Shown: piece after piece, positions 1 to 8,892 of the stretch
Layout: every line of letters begins with the position of its first letter
How positions within the stretch are numbered: the first letter of the stretch is position 1
Assembly: GCF_003668635.1 (NCBI RefSeq)
Contig: NZ_RCWH01000004.1
Coordinates: 124,001 to 188,000 of the forward strand
Length of the DNA stretch: 64,000 bases
DNA from: Planomicrobium sp. Y74
GTDB lineage: Bacteria > Bacillota > Bacilli > Bacillales_A > Planococcaceae
Direction of reading: 5' to 3'
The notes under the pieces: generated by a model
Told to the model about the DNA's origin: nothing
Databases searched by the model: none
What the model saw: only the letters and a program-made list of their open reading frames with translations
Translations under genes and position numbers: made by a program

Positions 1-778
1 TTCCCCCGACGTTCTGCAATTCGTCAGCATACACCAGGATATTCTCATATCCTTTCTCGAGACCCATTTCTTCATTGAATATTGGTCCCCATGAACTGTC
101 GGCATATATGCCGGCGTCGGTCATCCAATCCTTTGCAGGTTCTTTGGCAACGCCTGTTACAACGAATTCCCATGTTGACGATTCAACGGCTTCCCCTCCC
201 TCAGCCGTGAATGGCGTCAATTCCACTTCCACAGTCTGACCGATCAGGCTGCCGGCAAATCCATCCACCTCTTCGCCGTTGGCTTCCTTTTCCATTTCCG
301 CTTCTGTCAGCAATCGTTCCGCCATATGGTAGCCGACTACGACTTCTTCAGCTTTAGTCGGCATCTTCCCTTCGGATAAAGCAAATCCCGCCTTCTGTTC
401 TTCTTCCATACTTGATAGCACAACCTGGGAATATGTACTGCGATTGCCAATCACAATCTCTGTTTCCGCTTCAGGCTTGTTGCGCTCCACTACTGCTATT
501 ACATGTGCCATTTCCTTGATCTGCTGAAGTTCCGCATCCGGTATGTCCGCTGGAGGAATTTCTGCCTCTCCATCTGATTTACCCGCCACTTCAATCTGCG
601 TCACCATATTATTGTCCAGAACGTCATCCGTGATGGTCTGGTGCAGGCCAAAGCCCACTGAGGCCAGGACAATCAGAAAAGCGCAGCCCATTGTGGCAGC
701 TAAGATTGTAGTAGCAACACGCAGTTTATTGCGTTTCATATGCTGTCTGATAAAGTCGATTTGATCCTTAAACTGCAT
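1..778 (-). CDS. ABC transporter permease, MacB/FtsX type (partial, N-terminal part)
   Basis: Membrane subunit of an ABC exporter. It runs off the left edge, so only about 259 N-terminal residues are visible. The start is the ATG at 778, overlapping the last 11 bases of the ATPase gene, which implies translational coupling. The protein begins with a short basic cytoplasmic segment and one hydrophobic helix (about residues 20-42), followed by a long extracytoplasmic region rich in Asp/Glu. This is the plan of MacB-like permeases with a periplasmic core domain before the FtsX domain. The FtsX domain itself lies outside the window. Such pairs export peptides, antibiotics or lipids or sense cell-envelope stress; the substrate cannot be told here. 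Confidence 0.85.
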   Translation of the reverse strand, partial: MQFKDQIDFIRQHMKRNKLRVATTILAATMGCAFLIVLASVGFGLHQTITDDVLDNNMVTQIEVAGKSDGEAEIPPADIPDAELQQIKEMAHVIAVVERNKPEAETEIVIGNRSTYSQVVLSSMEEEQKAGFALSEGKMPTKAEEVVVGYHMAERLLTEAEMEKEANGEEVDGFAGSLIGQTVEVELTPFTAEGGEAVESSTWEFVVTGVAKEPAKDWMTDAGIYADSSWGPIFNEEMGLEKGYENILVYADELQNVGG

Positions 779-1466
779 GGCGCTGCTCCCCTTTCACTAA
801 TTCACCATCGTGCAGATGGTATTGCCGGTCAGCCACAGCCGCCACTTCTTCATCGTGGGTAATAATGACGAACGTCAGACCCAGCTTTTTATTCAATGAT
901 TGAATCAGCAATAAAATCTCTTTTTCCGTTTCCGAATCCAGACTTCCCGTCGGCTCATCTGCCAGAATAATCGGGGCGTCCGTTATCAGCGCTCTTGCGA
1001 TACTGACGCGCTGCTGTTGCCCGCCGGAAAGTTCGTTCGGATAATGGCTGGCCACTTCTTCGAGCCCGACTTTTTCAAGCAGTTTCTGAACCTTCATTTT
1101 GCGTTCCGCTTCAGCCATACCTTTGATTTTTAAAGGTAATTCGATATTTTCGAAAGCGCTCAAACCGGGCATCAATTGGAAATTTTGAAAGATGAAGCCG
1201 AAGTTTTCCAATCGGAAGCTTGCCTGTTCCGATTCTTTTAAAGCTGCTGTTTCCTGGCCATTGACCATGACAGATCCTGTTTCAGGCGACATGAAGCCTG
1301 CCAATATGTGGAGCAAAGTCGATTTTCCCGAGCCACTTTTGCCGAGGATTGCAACTATTTCTCCCTTCCCTACTTCCAATGTGACTCCTTTTAATACCGG
1401 CACATGCCGTTCGTTCCCTTTTTTACCGATTTTAAAATGATGCTGCAAATCTTTTATTTTTATCAT
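768..1466 (-). CDS. ABC transporter ATP-binding protein, MacB/LolD type
   Basis: Cytoplasmic ATPase (232 aa) that powers the adjacent permease. Walker A is GKSGSGKST near residue 42, the signature is LSGGQQQR near 146, and Walker B runs into DEPTGSLD near 170, the version typical of the MacB/LolD/FtsE subfamily. The length is normal. The start ATG has a good ribosome-binding site (GAAAGGGG) just upstream. It is the first gene of an operon with the permease that overlaps its 3' end. The family energises extrusion rather than uptake. No regulator gene is visible on this side of the operon. Confidence 0.95.
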   Translation of the reverse strand: MIKIKDLQHHFKIGKKGNERHVPVLKGVTLEVGKGEIVAILGKSGSGKSTLLHILAGFMSPETGSVMVNGQETAALKESEQASFRLENFGFIFQNFQLMPGLSAFENIELPLKIKGMAEAERKMKVQKLLEKVGLEEVASHYPNELSGGQQQRVSIARALITDAPIILADEPTGSLDSETEKEILLLIQSLNKKLGLTFVIITHDEEVAAVADRQYHLHDGELVKGEQRHAV

Positions 1467-1684
1467 TCTTTATTCCCCTTTCCCTGATAACATTAGTATA
1501 GGAAGAAAATCTTAATAATTATGAAGCAGGTTTATGAAGATTTCCTTAAGATGCAGTGTGAAAGCATCGCTGCTTGGGTATTCTTATATATATGCATTTA
1601 AAAACAGCGCTTTCCCTAACTGTACGAACGATTCACAAATCGGGATATTCTTGCAATTCAGCAGGACCGGAAAGGAGGTCATAC

Positions 1685-2731
1685 GTGGATCAATTCGCTA
1701 TTATTATTCCAGCATATAAACCAGATCAAAAATGCCTGAATACCGTCGAGAAGATAATCAACGAAGGATTTGAGCGGATCATTGTCGTCGATGACGGCAG
1801 CGGCAAGGAACATGCACATATTTTCAAATCACTCGAAGCACATAAAGAAATAACGGTATTAAAGCATGCTGATAACCAAGGGAAAGGCCGAGCCCTGAAA
1901 ACCGCTTTTCAATACATACTTTCGAATAAGTTTCCTTTTGATGCCGTCATAACAGCGGATGCGGATGGCCAGCATTTGGCCAGTGATATGGTGAAATTAT
2001 CAAAAAAAATGCAGAAAACGCCGGACACAGTCGTGCTTGGCGCCCGTGATTTCAGCAAAAAGGACATTCCATTCAGAAGCCGTTTCGGCAACCGCTTCAC
2101 CCGCCTGTTGTTCAGGCTATCGACCGGCACAGTCCTCACTGATACCCAAACCGGGTTAAGAGGCATTCCTGTCAAATACCTCCCGCAATTATTAGAGGTC
2201 AAGGGCGAACGTTTTGAATACGAAATGAATGTGCTCGCCGCCTTGCGGAAAAATGAAATCGAAGTTACGGAAGTGACGATTGAAACCGTCTATATCGATG
2301 ACAATAAATCGTCACATTTCAATCCTTTAAGGGACTCATTCCATATTTATAAAATTTTCATCTTCTACGGCTTATCAGGGGGTGCATCCTTTGTACTCGA
2401 CATCGGATTATATTGGATATTCATCCAATTGCTCAGAGACCCGGCACCAGAATTGTTCATTATAATAGCTACTATCGCTGCTCGTATCCTATCCTCCTTA
2501 TTCAATTATTACATCAACCGAAATAAGGTCTTTAAGCAGGGATCCAGGAAATCATTAATCCGCTATTTCGCTTTAGCCGCTTTCATCATGCTGACTTCTG
2601 CTGGCTCTGTGCATCTGTTGTATGCGGAATGGCTCGGACGCGGAGAAGTAATTTTGAAGGTATTAGTGGATACAATCCTTTTCATATTCGGATTTGTAGC
2701 TCAGCGTGCCTGGGTATTCCGTAAAGAATAA
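1685..2731 (+). CDS. Glycosyltransferase family 2 fused to a GtrA domain
   Basis: About 348 aa. The N-terminal half is a GT-A fold family 2 glycosyltransferase: IIIPAYKP at the start, VVDDGS near residue 35, and the metal-binding DADGQH near 95. The C-terminal third is a GtrA-like domain with about four membrane helices (residues about 220-345). Enzymes of this plan transfer a sugar to polyprenyl phosphate at the membrane and help flip or use it for decorating teichoic acids or polysaccharide. I chose the GTG at 1685 because AAAGGAGGT lies 5-12 bases before it; the longer reading frame back to 1574 has no such site. A strong terminator follows at 2747. Confidence 0.85.
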   Translation: MDQFAIIIPAYKPDQKCLNTVEKIINEGFERIIVVDDGSGKEHAHIFKSLEAHKEITVLKHADNQGKGRALKTAFQYILSNKFPFDAVITADADGQHLASDMVKLSKKMQKTPDTVVLGARDFSKKDIPFRSRFGNRFTRLLFRLSTGTVLTDTQTGLRGIPVKYLPQLLEVKGERFEYEMNVLAALRKNEIEVTEVTIETVYIDDNKSSHFNPLRDSFHIYKIFIFYGLSGGASFVLDIGLYWIFIQLLRDPAPELFIIIATIAARILSSLFNYYINRNKVFKQGSRKSLIRYFALAAFIMLTSAGSVHLLYAEWLGRGEVILKVLVDTILFIFGFVAQRAWVFRKE

Positions 2732-2746
2732 TTCAGCCATTTCCAT

Positions 2747-2786
2747 AACCCCGAACAGAAAAGGAATTTTCTGTTCGGGGTTTTCT
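2747..2786 (+). terminator. Rho-independent terminator after the GT2-GtrA gene
   Basis: Perfect 16-bp inverted repeat (AACCCCGAACAGAAAA and its complement) with a 4-base loop, followed by a T-rich run, 15 bases after the stop codon. Confidence 0.9.
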
Positions 2787-2814
2787 TTGCTTGATAAGAA
2801 AATATGACTTTTTT

Positions 2815-2882
2815 AATCAGAAGGTTTTCAAAAAACGAGTGTTGCGCTTTTCGGGGCTACACGGGCGCTTACGCTTTTCTTT
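2815..2882. repeat. Family A palindromic repeat, deletion remnant
   Basis: Holds the right-hand end of a family A repeat (GGGCGCTTACGCTTTTCTTT). Its left flank of about 33 bases (CAGAAGGTT...GTGTTGCGCT) is nearly the same as the flank left of the complete repeats at 34610. The middle of the repeat is missing. It lies between the GT2 terminator and the RsbR-like gene. Confidence 0.6.
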
Positions 2883-2982
2883 ATTGTCAATAAATCGCCA
2901 GTAAATACTGCTAATACAAGTCCCTTCTTTTATAAAATTAAGCTATACTTAAAAGATGAAATCAAGAAAAGGTGTGAAGGAA

Positions 2983-3804
2983 ATGTCAGATGTTGATCAG
3001 TTTTCCTCTTATATCTGCGAGAATGCTCATTCAATTTCAAAAGAAGTCGTCGAGTATGTGGCAGGCCGCAGCAAGCCGGGAATATCAGAAGAAGAAAAAG
3101 AGATGGCTTTGGCCATGTATGTAAAACTTTTGAGCTTCTTCAGCGAATCGTTGAAAAATGAGAGTGAAAGTTTTATGCCGGATCATTTAATCGAATGGAG
3201 CAAGAATAATGCTCAAATGCAAGTGAACAGCGGCGGCAAGCTCTCTGACATTATCGTCCGTTATCCCTTAACACGTGATATTTTTACCGATTTGCTGGTT
3301 CGCATCAGCCTTGAACTTGGCCTTTCAACAGCGGATACCGGTCTTGTTCTGAAAGGAATCAATCAAATCCTTGATGTCAGCCTTAATGAGACTGTTCTTG
3401 CATTCGAACAGCTCTCTGAACAGTCGAAAAAAGAATTGCAGGAAGAACTGCTGTCACTGTCAGCACCAATTGTGCCCATTCGCGATGAAGTCGTTGTCAT
3501 TCCTTTAATCGGCTATATTGATGAAGACAGAGCTGCCTTCATCATGGATAAGGCCATCCCCAAAATTGCTGCGATGAATGTAGATTACGTCATTCTGGAT
3601 TTCTCCGGGGTGCTGACTATCAATCGCCATGTAGCGGAATCACTGCATCAGATCGGTGGCATTTTCCGAATAATGGGTATAAATGTTGTCATTACAGGCC
3701 TGCGTCCCGAACTCGTACAAGTCGCTATCAACAGTAATATTAAAATTTCAGCAGCAAACGCCTTCAGTACTGTCAAACAAGCGTTAGAGAATATCGGAAA
3801 ATAA
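2983..3804 (+). CDS. RsbR-like stressosome protein with C-terminal STAS domain
   Basis: 273 aa. Residues about 1-145 form a helical N-terminal sensor-like region. Residues about 158-270 form a STAS domain, beginning PIVPIRDEVVVIPLIG, the hallmark of RsbR proteins. In Bacillus, RsbR paralogues build the stressosome with RsbS and the kinase RsbT and feed signals to sigma B. The usual phosphorylation loop reads DFSGVLTIN here, so Ser replaces the usual Thr at that spot. Two further RsbR-type genes occur in this window (34851 and 57419), but no rsbS or rsbT. The start at ATG 2983 is preceded by AAAGGTG; ATG 2956 is a possible longer start. Confidence 0.75.
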   Translation: MSDVDQFSSYICENAHSISKEVVEYVAGRSKPGISEEEKEMALAMYVKLLSFFSESLKNESESFMPDHLIEWSKNNAQMQVNSGGKLSDIIVRYPLTRDIFTDLLVRISLELGLSTADTGLVLKGINQILDVSLNETVLAFEQLSEQSKKELQEELLSLSAPIVPIRDEVVVIPLIGYIDEDRAAFIMDKAIPKIAAMNVDYVILDFSGVLTINRHVAESLHQIGGIFRIMGINVVITGLRPELVQVAINSNIKISAANAFSTVKQALENIGK

Positions 3805-3812
3805 AACACATT

Positions 3813-3847
3813 AAAAGCCTCTTCATCCAGGAGAGGCTTTTTTTATT
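3813..3847 (+). terminator. Terminator after the RsbR-like gene
   Basis: Ten-base stem AAAAGCCTCT / AGAGGCTTTT with an 8-10 base loop and a T run. Confidence 0.85.
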
Positions 3848-3874
3848 TTTTTTCACTTTTTGAAGAATCTTTAA

Positions 3875-3903
3875 TTGAGCAGGATGAAACAAGATGATAT
3901 ACT
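3875..3903 (+). promoter_or_regulatory. Sigma A-type promoter of tcyABC
   Basis: TTGAGC, 17-base spacer, TATACT. It lies 57 bases before the tcyA start, with no terminator in between. No cysteine-responsive riboswitch or T-box is recognisable in the short leader. Confidence 0.7.
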
Positions 3904-3959
3904 CAAACAGCAAAACTTTTAATGCCGACAAAAACTATAAGAATTAGGGGAGATAAATT

Positions 3960-4784
3960 ATGAAAAAATCACTTTTATTTATTTTGATGGTACTCGGGGC
4001 AGTTCTATTGCTTGCTGCTTGCGGCGAGTCATCAGAAGACACATCGACAGAAGAGAATCAGGAAGCAGCCGGTTCTTCCGAAGATTTACTGACGAAAGTT
4101 CAGGAAGAAGGCAAGTTACTTGTTGGAACTGAAGGAACTTATCCTCCATTCACTTTCCATGACGAATCAGGCGAATTGACAGGTTTCGATGTTGAAATAG
4201 CACGCGAAGTGGCTGAACGCCTTGGCGTAGAAGCGGAATTCCTTGAAACACAATGGGATGGAATGTTCGCAGGTCTCGATTCTGGAAGATTCGATATGGT
4301 TGCAAACCAGGTTGGTATTCGTGAAGACCGCTTGGAAAGCTATGATTTTTCCGATCCTTACATCACTTCGGCAGCTGTTTTGGTAACTAAAGAAGATGAA
4401 ACAGAAATTACATCATTTGAAGATTTGGAAGGCAAAACATCGGCTCAATCCCTGACTAGCAACTATGCCGATATCGCAAAAGAATACGGCGCTGAACTGA
4501 CAGGCGTTGAAGGATTCAACCAAGCCATCGAATTATTGGTATCAGATCGTGTCGATGCAACAGTAAACGATAAAATTTCCGTTCTGGACTTCATGAATCA
4601 GCGGCCGGATGCACCAATCCAGATTGCTGACGAATCAGATGAAGCTTCACAAAGCGGTTTGCAGTTCAGAAAAGACAGCGGCGCCATCGTCGATGAAGTA
4701 AATAAAGCACTTGCAGATATGATCGAAGACGGCACTTACGATGAAATTTCACAGAAATGGTTTGGCGAAAATGTACTTGAATAG
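3960..4784 (+). CDS. tcyA: L-cystine ABC transporter substrate-binding lipoprotein TcyA
   Basis: 274 aa. A lipoprotein signal peptide ends in LLAAC, so Cys21 is the lipid anchor. The mature part is a family 3 solute-binding protein. Several stretches match Bacillus subtilis TcyA closely from memory: [34 protein letters not shown] and the C-terminal KWFGENV. It captures L-cystine outside the membrane for TcyB/TcyC. It is the first gene of the operon and its last bases overlap tcyB. Confidence 0.92.
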   Translation: MKKSLLFILMVLGAVLLLAACGESSEDTSTEENQEAAGSSEDLLTKVQEEGKLLVGTEGTYPPFTFHDESGELTGFDVEIAREVAERLGVEAEFLETQWDGMFAGLDSGRFDMVANQVGIREDRLESYDFSDPYITSAAVLVTKEDETEITSFEDLEGKTSAQSLTSNYADIAKEYGAELTGVEGFNQAIELLVSDRVDATVNDKISVLDFMNQRPDAPIQIADESDEASQSGLQFRKDSGAIVDEVNKALADMIEDGTYDEISQKWFGENVLE

Positions 4785-5475
4785 TATTTTCACAAATCCC
4801 GAAAGGTTGGAACGGTTACTGGACATTGCCCAGTCATCGTTCCTTCCTTTGTTGGAGGGAGCAATTCAGTATACGATTCCTTTGACTTTGATTTCGTTCA
4901 CGATTGGACTGATTCTGGCTACACTGACAGCATTGGCCCGAATTTCCACTGTAAAGTTCTTTCAGATCATCGCACGTATATACGTTTCCATTATTCGCGG
5001 CACACCTTTATTGGTTCAATTGTCCATCCTGTTTTACGGGCTTCCGACAGTGGGCATTACGCTTGAACCTTTTACAGCAGCCATTCTAGGCTTTTCCCTG
5101 AATGTCGGAGCGTATGCTTCTGAAGTTATCCGGGCAGCGATCCTGTCGATTCCGAAAGGCCAATGGGAAGCCGCTAATACAATCGGCATGTCATACAGCC
5201 AGGCCTTAAAGCGGATCATTCTCCCGCAGGCATCTCGTGTATCCATTCCTCCGCTTTCAAATACATTCATCAGTTTGGTAAAGGATACATCTCTTGCTTC
5301 CTTCATACTCGTGACAGAGATGTTCCGCCGGGCACAGGAAATTGCCGCTTTCAACTACGAATTCCTGCTGTTGTATTCACAGGCAGGCCTTCTTTACTGG
5401 ATTTTCTGCTTCCTTCTATCATTGGTACAGGGACGCCTGGAAAATCGCTTTGACCGTTATGTATCAAAAGCTTAA
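4771..5475 (+). CDS. tcyB: L-cystine ABC transporter permease TcyB
   Basis: 234 aa membrane protein with about five helices. It carries the binding-protein-dependent permease EAA loop (EAANTIGMS...[12 protein letters not shown], about residues 130-155). I start it at ATG 4771, overlapping tcyA by 14 bases, because this gives the usual length of TcyB and places the tight coupling normal for the operon; the in-frame ATG at 4741 lies inside conserved tcyA sequence. It forms the membrane channel for cystine uptake. The ribosome-binding site is weak, consistent with translational coupling to tcyA. Confidence 0.92.
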   Translation: MYLNSIFTNPERLERLLDIAQSSFLPLLEGAIQYTIPLTLISFTIGLILATLTALARISTVKFFQIIARIYVSIIRGTPLLVQLSILFYGLPTVGITLEPFTAAILGFSLNVGAYASEVIRAAILSIPKGQWEAANTIGMSYSQALKRIILPQASRVSIPPLSNTFISLVKDTSLASFILVTEMFRRAQEIAAFNYEFLLLYSQAGLLYWIFCFLLSLVQGRLENRFDRYVSKA

Positions 5476-5508
5476 TTTCATTTCAATAAATTCAGAAAGG
5501 AGCCTCCT

Positions 5509-6258
5509 ATGATTGCCATAAATAATCTGCATAAAAGCTTTGGAGATCTTGAAGTTTTGAAAGGCATAGACCTCAACGTCGAAAAAGGCCAGGCTGTCGT
5601 TGTCATCGGACCATCCGGTTCCGGCAAGACGACATTTCTTCGCTGCCTGAATATATTGGAGACACCCACTGCTGGAACGGTGGCCATTGATGGCCACATG
5701 GCTGATTTCTCGAAACCCTTGCCAAAGAAACAAATAATGGGGTTCAGAAAACAGTCAGCTATGGTTTTTCAGCATTACAATCTCTTTCCGCATATGACCG
5801 CTTTGGAAAACGTCATGGAAGGACCCGTCACCGTACAAAAAATCGACCGGGCTGAAGCACGCGCAAAAGCCGAAGAATTACTGACAAAAGTCGGACTGAA
5901 AGAAAAAATGAATGAATATCCTTTCCAGCTTTCCGGCGGCCAGCAGCAGCGTGTCGGCATTGCCCGAGCGCTAGCGCTCGAACCGAAAGTGATGCTTTTT
6001 GATGAACCGACTTCAGCACTTGATCCGGAACTTGTCGGAGAAGTGCTGCAAGTAATGAAAGAACTGGCGCTCGAAGGCATGACCATGGTAGTCGTCACGC
6101 ATGAAATGCGCTTTGCCAAAGGCGTAGCGGATGAAGTATTGTTCATGGATGCGGGCCGTATCATTGAACGAGGTACCCCGCAGGAAATTTTCGATCATCC
6201 GAAAGAAGAGCGGACGAAGCAGTTTTTGAATTTGATTCAAAATGCGGATACTATCTAA
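5509..6258 (+). CDS. tcyC: L-cystine ABC transporter ATP-binding protein TcyC
   Basis: 249 aa ATPase. Walker A is GPSGSGKTT near residue 34, the Q-loop region is [10 protein letters not shown], the signature is LSGGQQQR and Walker B is [11 protein letters not shown] followed by VVVTHEM. It belongs to the polar amino acid subfamily and, with TcyA and TcyB, completes the cystine importer. The ribosome-binding site GAAAGGAG lies 7 bases before the ATG, and 33 bases separate it from tcyB. Cystine uptake supplies sulfur and counters disulfide stress. Confidence 0.95.
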   Translation: MIAINNLHKSFGDLEVLKGIDLNVEKGQAVVVIGPSGSGKTTFLRCLNILETPTAGTVAIDGHMADFSKPLPKKQIMGFRKQSAMVFQHYNLFPHMTALENVMEGPVTVQKIDRAEARAKAEELLTKVGLKEKMNEYPFQLSGGQQQRVGIARALALEPKVMLFDEPTSALDPELVGEVLQVMKELALEGMTMVVVTHEMRFAKGVADEVLFMDAGRIIERGTPQEIFDHPKEERTKQFLNLIQNADTI

Positions 6259-6270
6259 ACACAAATGACA

Positions 6271-6314
6271 AAAAGAACCAGGTACCCGCTCCGGGAACCT
6301 GGTTCTTTTTTTTA
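6271..6314. terminator. Bidirectional terminator between tcyC and the SurA-like gene
   Basis: AAAAGAACCAGGT(A) pairs with its complement ACCTGGTTCTTTT; A run on the left and T run on the right allow use in both directions. Confidence 0.9.
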
Positions 6315-6316
6315 TA

Positions 6317-7096
6317 TTAAATATTGATTGTTACTTCCGCGCCTTCACGAAGCTCAGCCACTAATGCCTGTACTGCTTCATTCTCTTTTTGCTGTAGAAG
6401 TTGTGCTTCAAGTTCTGATTTAATATCTTCAAGCGGCGGTATCTCTTCACCGCCCATTTCTTCTTGCTGGGCTTTCACTTGATCATAAAACTCCTGAAGT
6501 TCTTCTTCTGAAACTTCAGCGTCCCCTGTTTCTTCAGCGATCAATTTATCCACTTTCACTTGTGAGGCAACTTGCTCCCTTACTTCTTCCTCTGAAAGAT
6601 CCTGCTCTTTAAGAGCAGCTAAAAATTCCTCGGATGAAGCCATGCCGTTTTGTTCTGCCAATGCAGTCAACGTTTCGTTGACTTCTTCTTCAGAAGCCTC
6701 GATTTCGCGATTTTCTGTTTCCTGAACCAATAATCTCTGGCTGACCAAACTTTCGGCAACCTGCTCTTTCAATTGCGCCTGATCAACTTCCTGGCCGGAC
6801 ATTTGGGCCTGCATAGCCATTTGTTGGAACTGTCCAACGTATGCATTTTCAAATTCCTCTTTCTTGATCTCTTCACCGTTCACTTCAGCGACAACGTCCG
6901 GTACGCCTTCCAAATCAGGCTCAGGCATTTCCGGCTGTTCAGCTGTTTCACCGTTATCTTCAGCTGCTTGCTCTTCTGTTGCTTGTTCCTCGGTTGCTGT
7001 TTCTTCTTCATTTGTATTTTCATCCGCATTGCCGCATGCCGCTGTCACCATAACTGAGGCACCGATCAATAGGCTTAAAAGCATTTTCTTAGTCAA
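6317..7096 (-). CDS. SurA N-terminal domain lipoprotein (foldase-like)
   Basis: 259 aa. The signal peptide ends VTAAC, a lipobox, so the protein is membrane anchored outside the cell. A very acidic, Gln/Thr/Glu-rich linker (residues about 22-60) leads to a SurA_N-type chaperone domain (about 70-200). The rotamase domain of PrsA is absent, so it is more likely a holdase or a PrsA relative than a full prolyl isomerase. I start at the TTG at 7096, which has GAAAGGGG 8 bases upstream; the frame could extend six codons further. It stands alone, convergent with tcyC. Confidence 0.75.
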   Translation of the reverse strand: MTKKMLLSLLIGASVMVTAACGNADENTNEEETATEEQATEEQAAEDNGETAEQPEMPEPDLEGVPDVVAEVNGEEIKKEEFENAYVGQFQQMAMQAQMSGQEVDQAQLKEQVAESLVSQRLLVQETENREIEASEEEVNETLTALAEQNGMASSEEFLAALKEQDLSEEEVREQVASQVKVDKLIAEETGDAEVSEEELQEFYDQVKAQQEEMGGEEIPPLEDIKSELEAQLLQQKENEAVQALVAELREGAEVTINI

Positions 7097-7180
7097 AATG
7101 TATTCCCCTTTCAATCATAATGGTCGTAATTGTATCACATCCAGGCTCTAAGTAAACAAATAACCCTTAGACCCGCCAAT

Positions 7181-7208
7181 ATAAAAGACCGGACATAAGC
7201 CCGGTCTT
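7181..7208 (-). terminator. Terminator after the BCCT gene at 7224
   Basis: On the minus strand AAGACCGG pairs with CCGGTCTT across an 8-base loop, followed by TTTTATA. Confidence 0.75.
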
Positions 7209-7223
7209 CGAAGACAAATATTA

Positions 7224-8762
7224 TTATTTTTTTCTGATATTGTACTTCCACGCCTCGTCCAGATCGAGCATTTTTTTCGCTGCAAAAATCATGAGGAATG
7301 TTATCAGGATTATCGGAAGCCCCATAAGCCCTGAAATAACTTCCAAAGGCGCCAATCCGCCAATGCGCATCAAGACGAGTGCAAGCACTGTTATAATAGC
7401 GGCAATAATCAACCGAAGGACTCTCGGTGGTTCGAACTTACTCATATCCCTCGTGCTTGTGTAAGCAGCAACAGTATATGTTGTCGAATCGAGCGTCGTT
7501 GTCAGGAATATCAATGATACGAAAATGAATATGGTGACTGCGATGCCGCTCATCGGCAAAGTTCCAAGGATTTGCGGGATGGCTGACATCCGTTCTTCAT
7601 TCTGAACTAAATTTAAAATATCCAGCTGGCCAGCCAAATGTCTGTGGACACCCAAGCCTCCCAATACCCCGGTAGCGATCCAGGACATTAAAGTAGGAGC
7701 CAACAAATATGTAAGAATCATTTCTTTAATCGTGCGCCCTCTTGAAATCCTTGCCGCAAAGACGCTATGAAGCATGGCCCACGTTGCGCTGTAGGCAAAC
7801 CAGAACACAGTATTGCTTTGAATGTGCGAAGCAGCCCCCTGATATACCGAATCCGTATTCAACGAGAAGTTAAGATAATTCCCGAACAGAAATGAAACAC
7901 TGTCCGTGAAATAATTCATGATGAAAACGCCAGGACCCGCTAATAATATAAACAGACCGAATGCGCCAGCCAAATAGATATTAAAAGTACTCAGACGTTT
8001 AATCCCTTTTTCTATACCTAAATAGGCGCTGGCTGAGAACAGCAGTACCCAGACAACTGTCACTGCCAAAGTAAGTCCAAATGTTACTTCAATATTTAAA
8101 AGAGCAGCAAGATTATATGTAACAATCGGAGCGCCTAGCCCCAGAGTCACCGCGGCTCCCGTCAATATACTCAGCAGGAACAGAATGTCGAGAATGACAC
8201 CCGCCCATCCATCTGTCAGCTTATCGCCAAGAATAATCCGGGCCGCTTCTGAGATGCGCATCATCGGCCGCTTTTTCACATGCAGTATATAAGCCATTGC
8301 TGGAGCTATCATCACAAAGATTGCAAAGACCTGAAAACCCCAGAGAAACATACTATAAGCATTTCCCATCAAAATTGCTTCAGGAGATCCCACTTCAGTT
8401 CCGGCCGGTGGATTGTTGGCAACGGAAGTCCATTGCAGCATACCGGTCCGCATGATGGTTGAACCGATTCCCATTGCGATCAGAATTGATGCGTATTCAA
8501 AGAGCGAAAATTGAGGTTTTTCTTCCGGGTTTCCCAAAACCACTTTCCCGTATTTCGAAAAAGAAAAAAATAAGGCCGCTGCCACCAGGAGAATTCCGTA
8601 CCAGAGATATCCCCAGCTGAACACTTCCACTATCGTTGTGAAAATGGAATTCAGCAAACTCAACGATCTGGTTTCGTATAGCGCGAGCGGTATACTGATG
8701 GCAATAATAATTAGTATCGCAGGTATAAAAATCTTGTAATCAATTAATCTTTCTTTTTGCAT
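7224..8762 (-). CDS. BCCT family transporter, divergent aromatic box
   Basis: 512 aa with about 12 membrane helices and the family marker ARISRGRT in the expected place. BCCT carriers take up betaine, choline, carnitine or related zwitterions, usually with Na+. Here the substrate-cage helix, FYWAWWISW in typical members, reads FWFAYSATW, so two of the key tryptophans are replaced by Tyr and Ser. The Gly-rich helix 3 is also unusual (AMGIGSTIMRTGM). The substrate is therefore probably not a classical betaine. The start ATG has GAGGGGG upstream. Compare the canonical member at 43031. Confidence 0.88.
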   Translation of the reverse strand: MQKERLIDYKIFIPAILIIIAISIPLALYETRSLSLLNSIFTTIVEVFSWGYLWYGILLVAAALFFSFSKYGKVVLGNPEEKPQFSLFEYASILIAMGIGSTIMRTGMLQWTSVANNPPAGTEVGSPEAILMGNAYSMFLWGFQVFAIFVMIAPAMAYILHVKKRPMMRISEAARIILGDKLTDGWAGVILDILFLLSILTGAAVTLGLGAPIVTYNLAALLNIEVTFGLTLAVTVVWVLLFSASAYLGIEKGIKRLSTFNIYLAGAFGLFILLAGPGVFIMNYFTDSVSFLFGNYLNFSLNTDSVYQGAASHIQSNTVFWFAYSATWAMLHSVFAARISRGRTIKEMILTYLLAPTLMSWIATGVLGGLGVHRHLAGQLDILNLVQNEERMSAIPQILGTLPMSGIAVTIFIFVSLIFLTTTLDSTTYTVAAYTSTRDMSKFEPPRVLRLIIAAIITVLALVLMRIGGLAPLEVISGLMGLPIILITFLMIFAAKKMLDLDEAWKYNIRKK

Positions 8763-8892
8763 TGAATCCCCCTCATAGATTTTTAATCACCTTTCATTTT
8801 TACCCTTATTTCCGTTTGAAAAACTGCCTCATCCAAAAAATTTTAAAAATATCGATTCGAAACAGCAAACTTCACAGATGACTTTTTCTGTT

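Noticed and set aside
1574..1684. 37-residue N-terminal extension of the GT2-GtrA protein
   Set aside because: The strong AAAGGAGGT site belongs to the GTG at 1685; the extension has no GT2 features.
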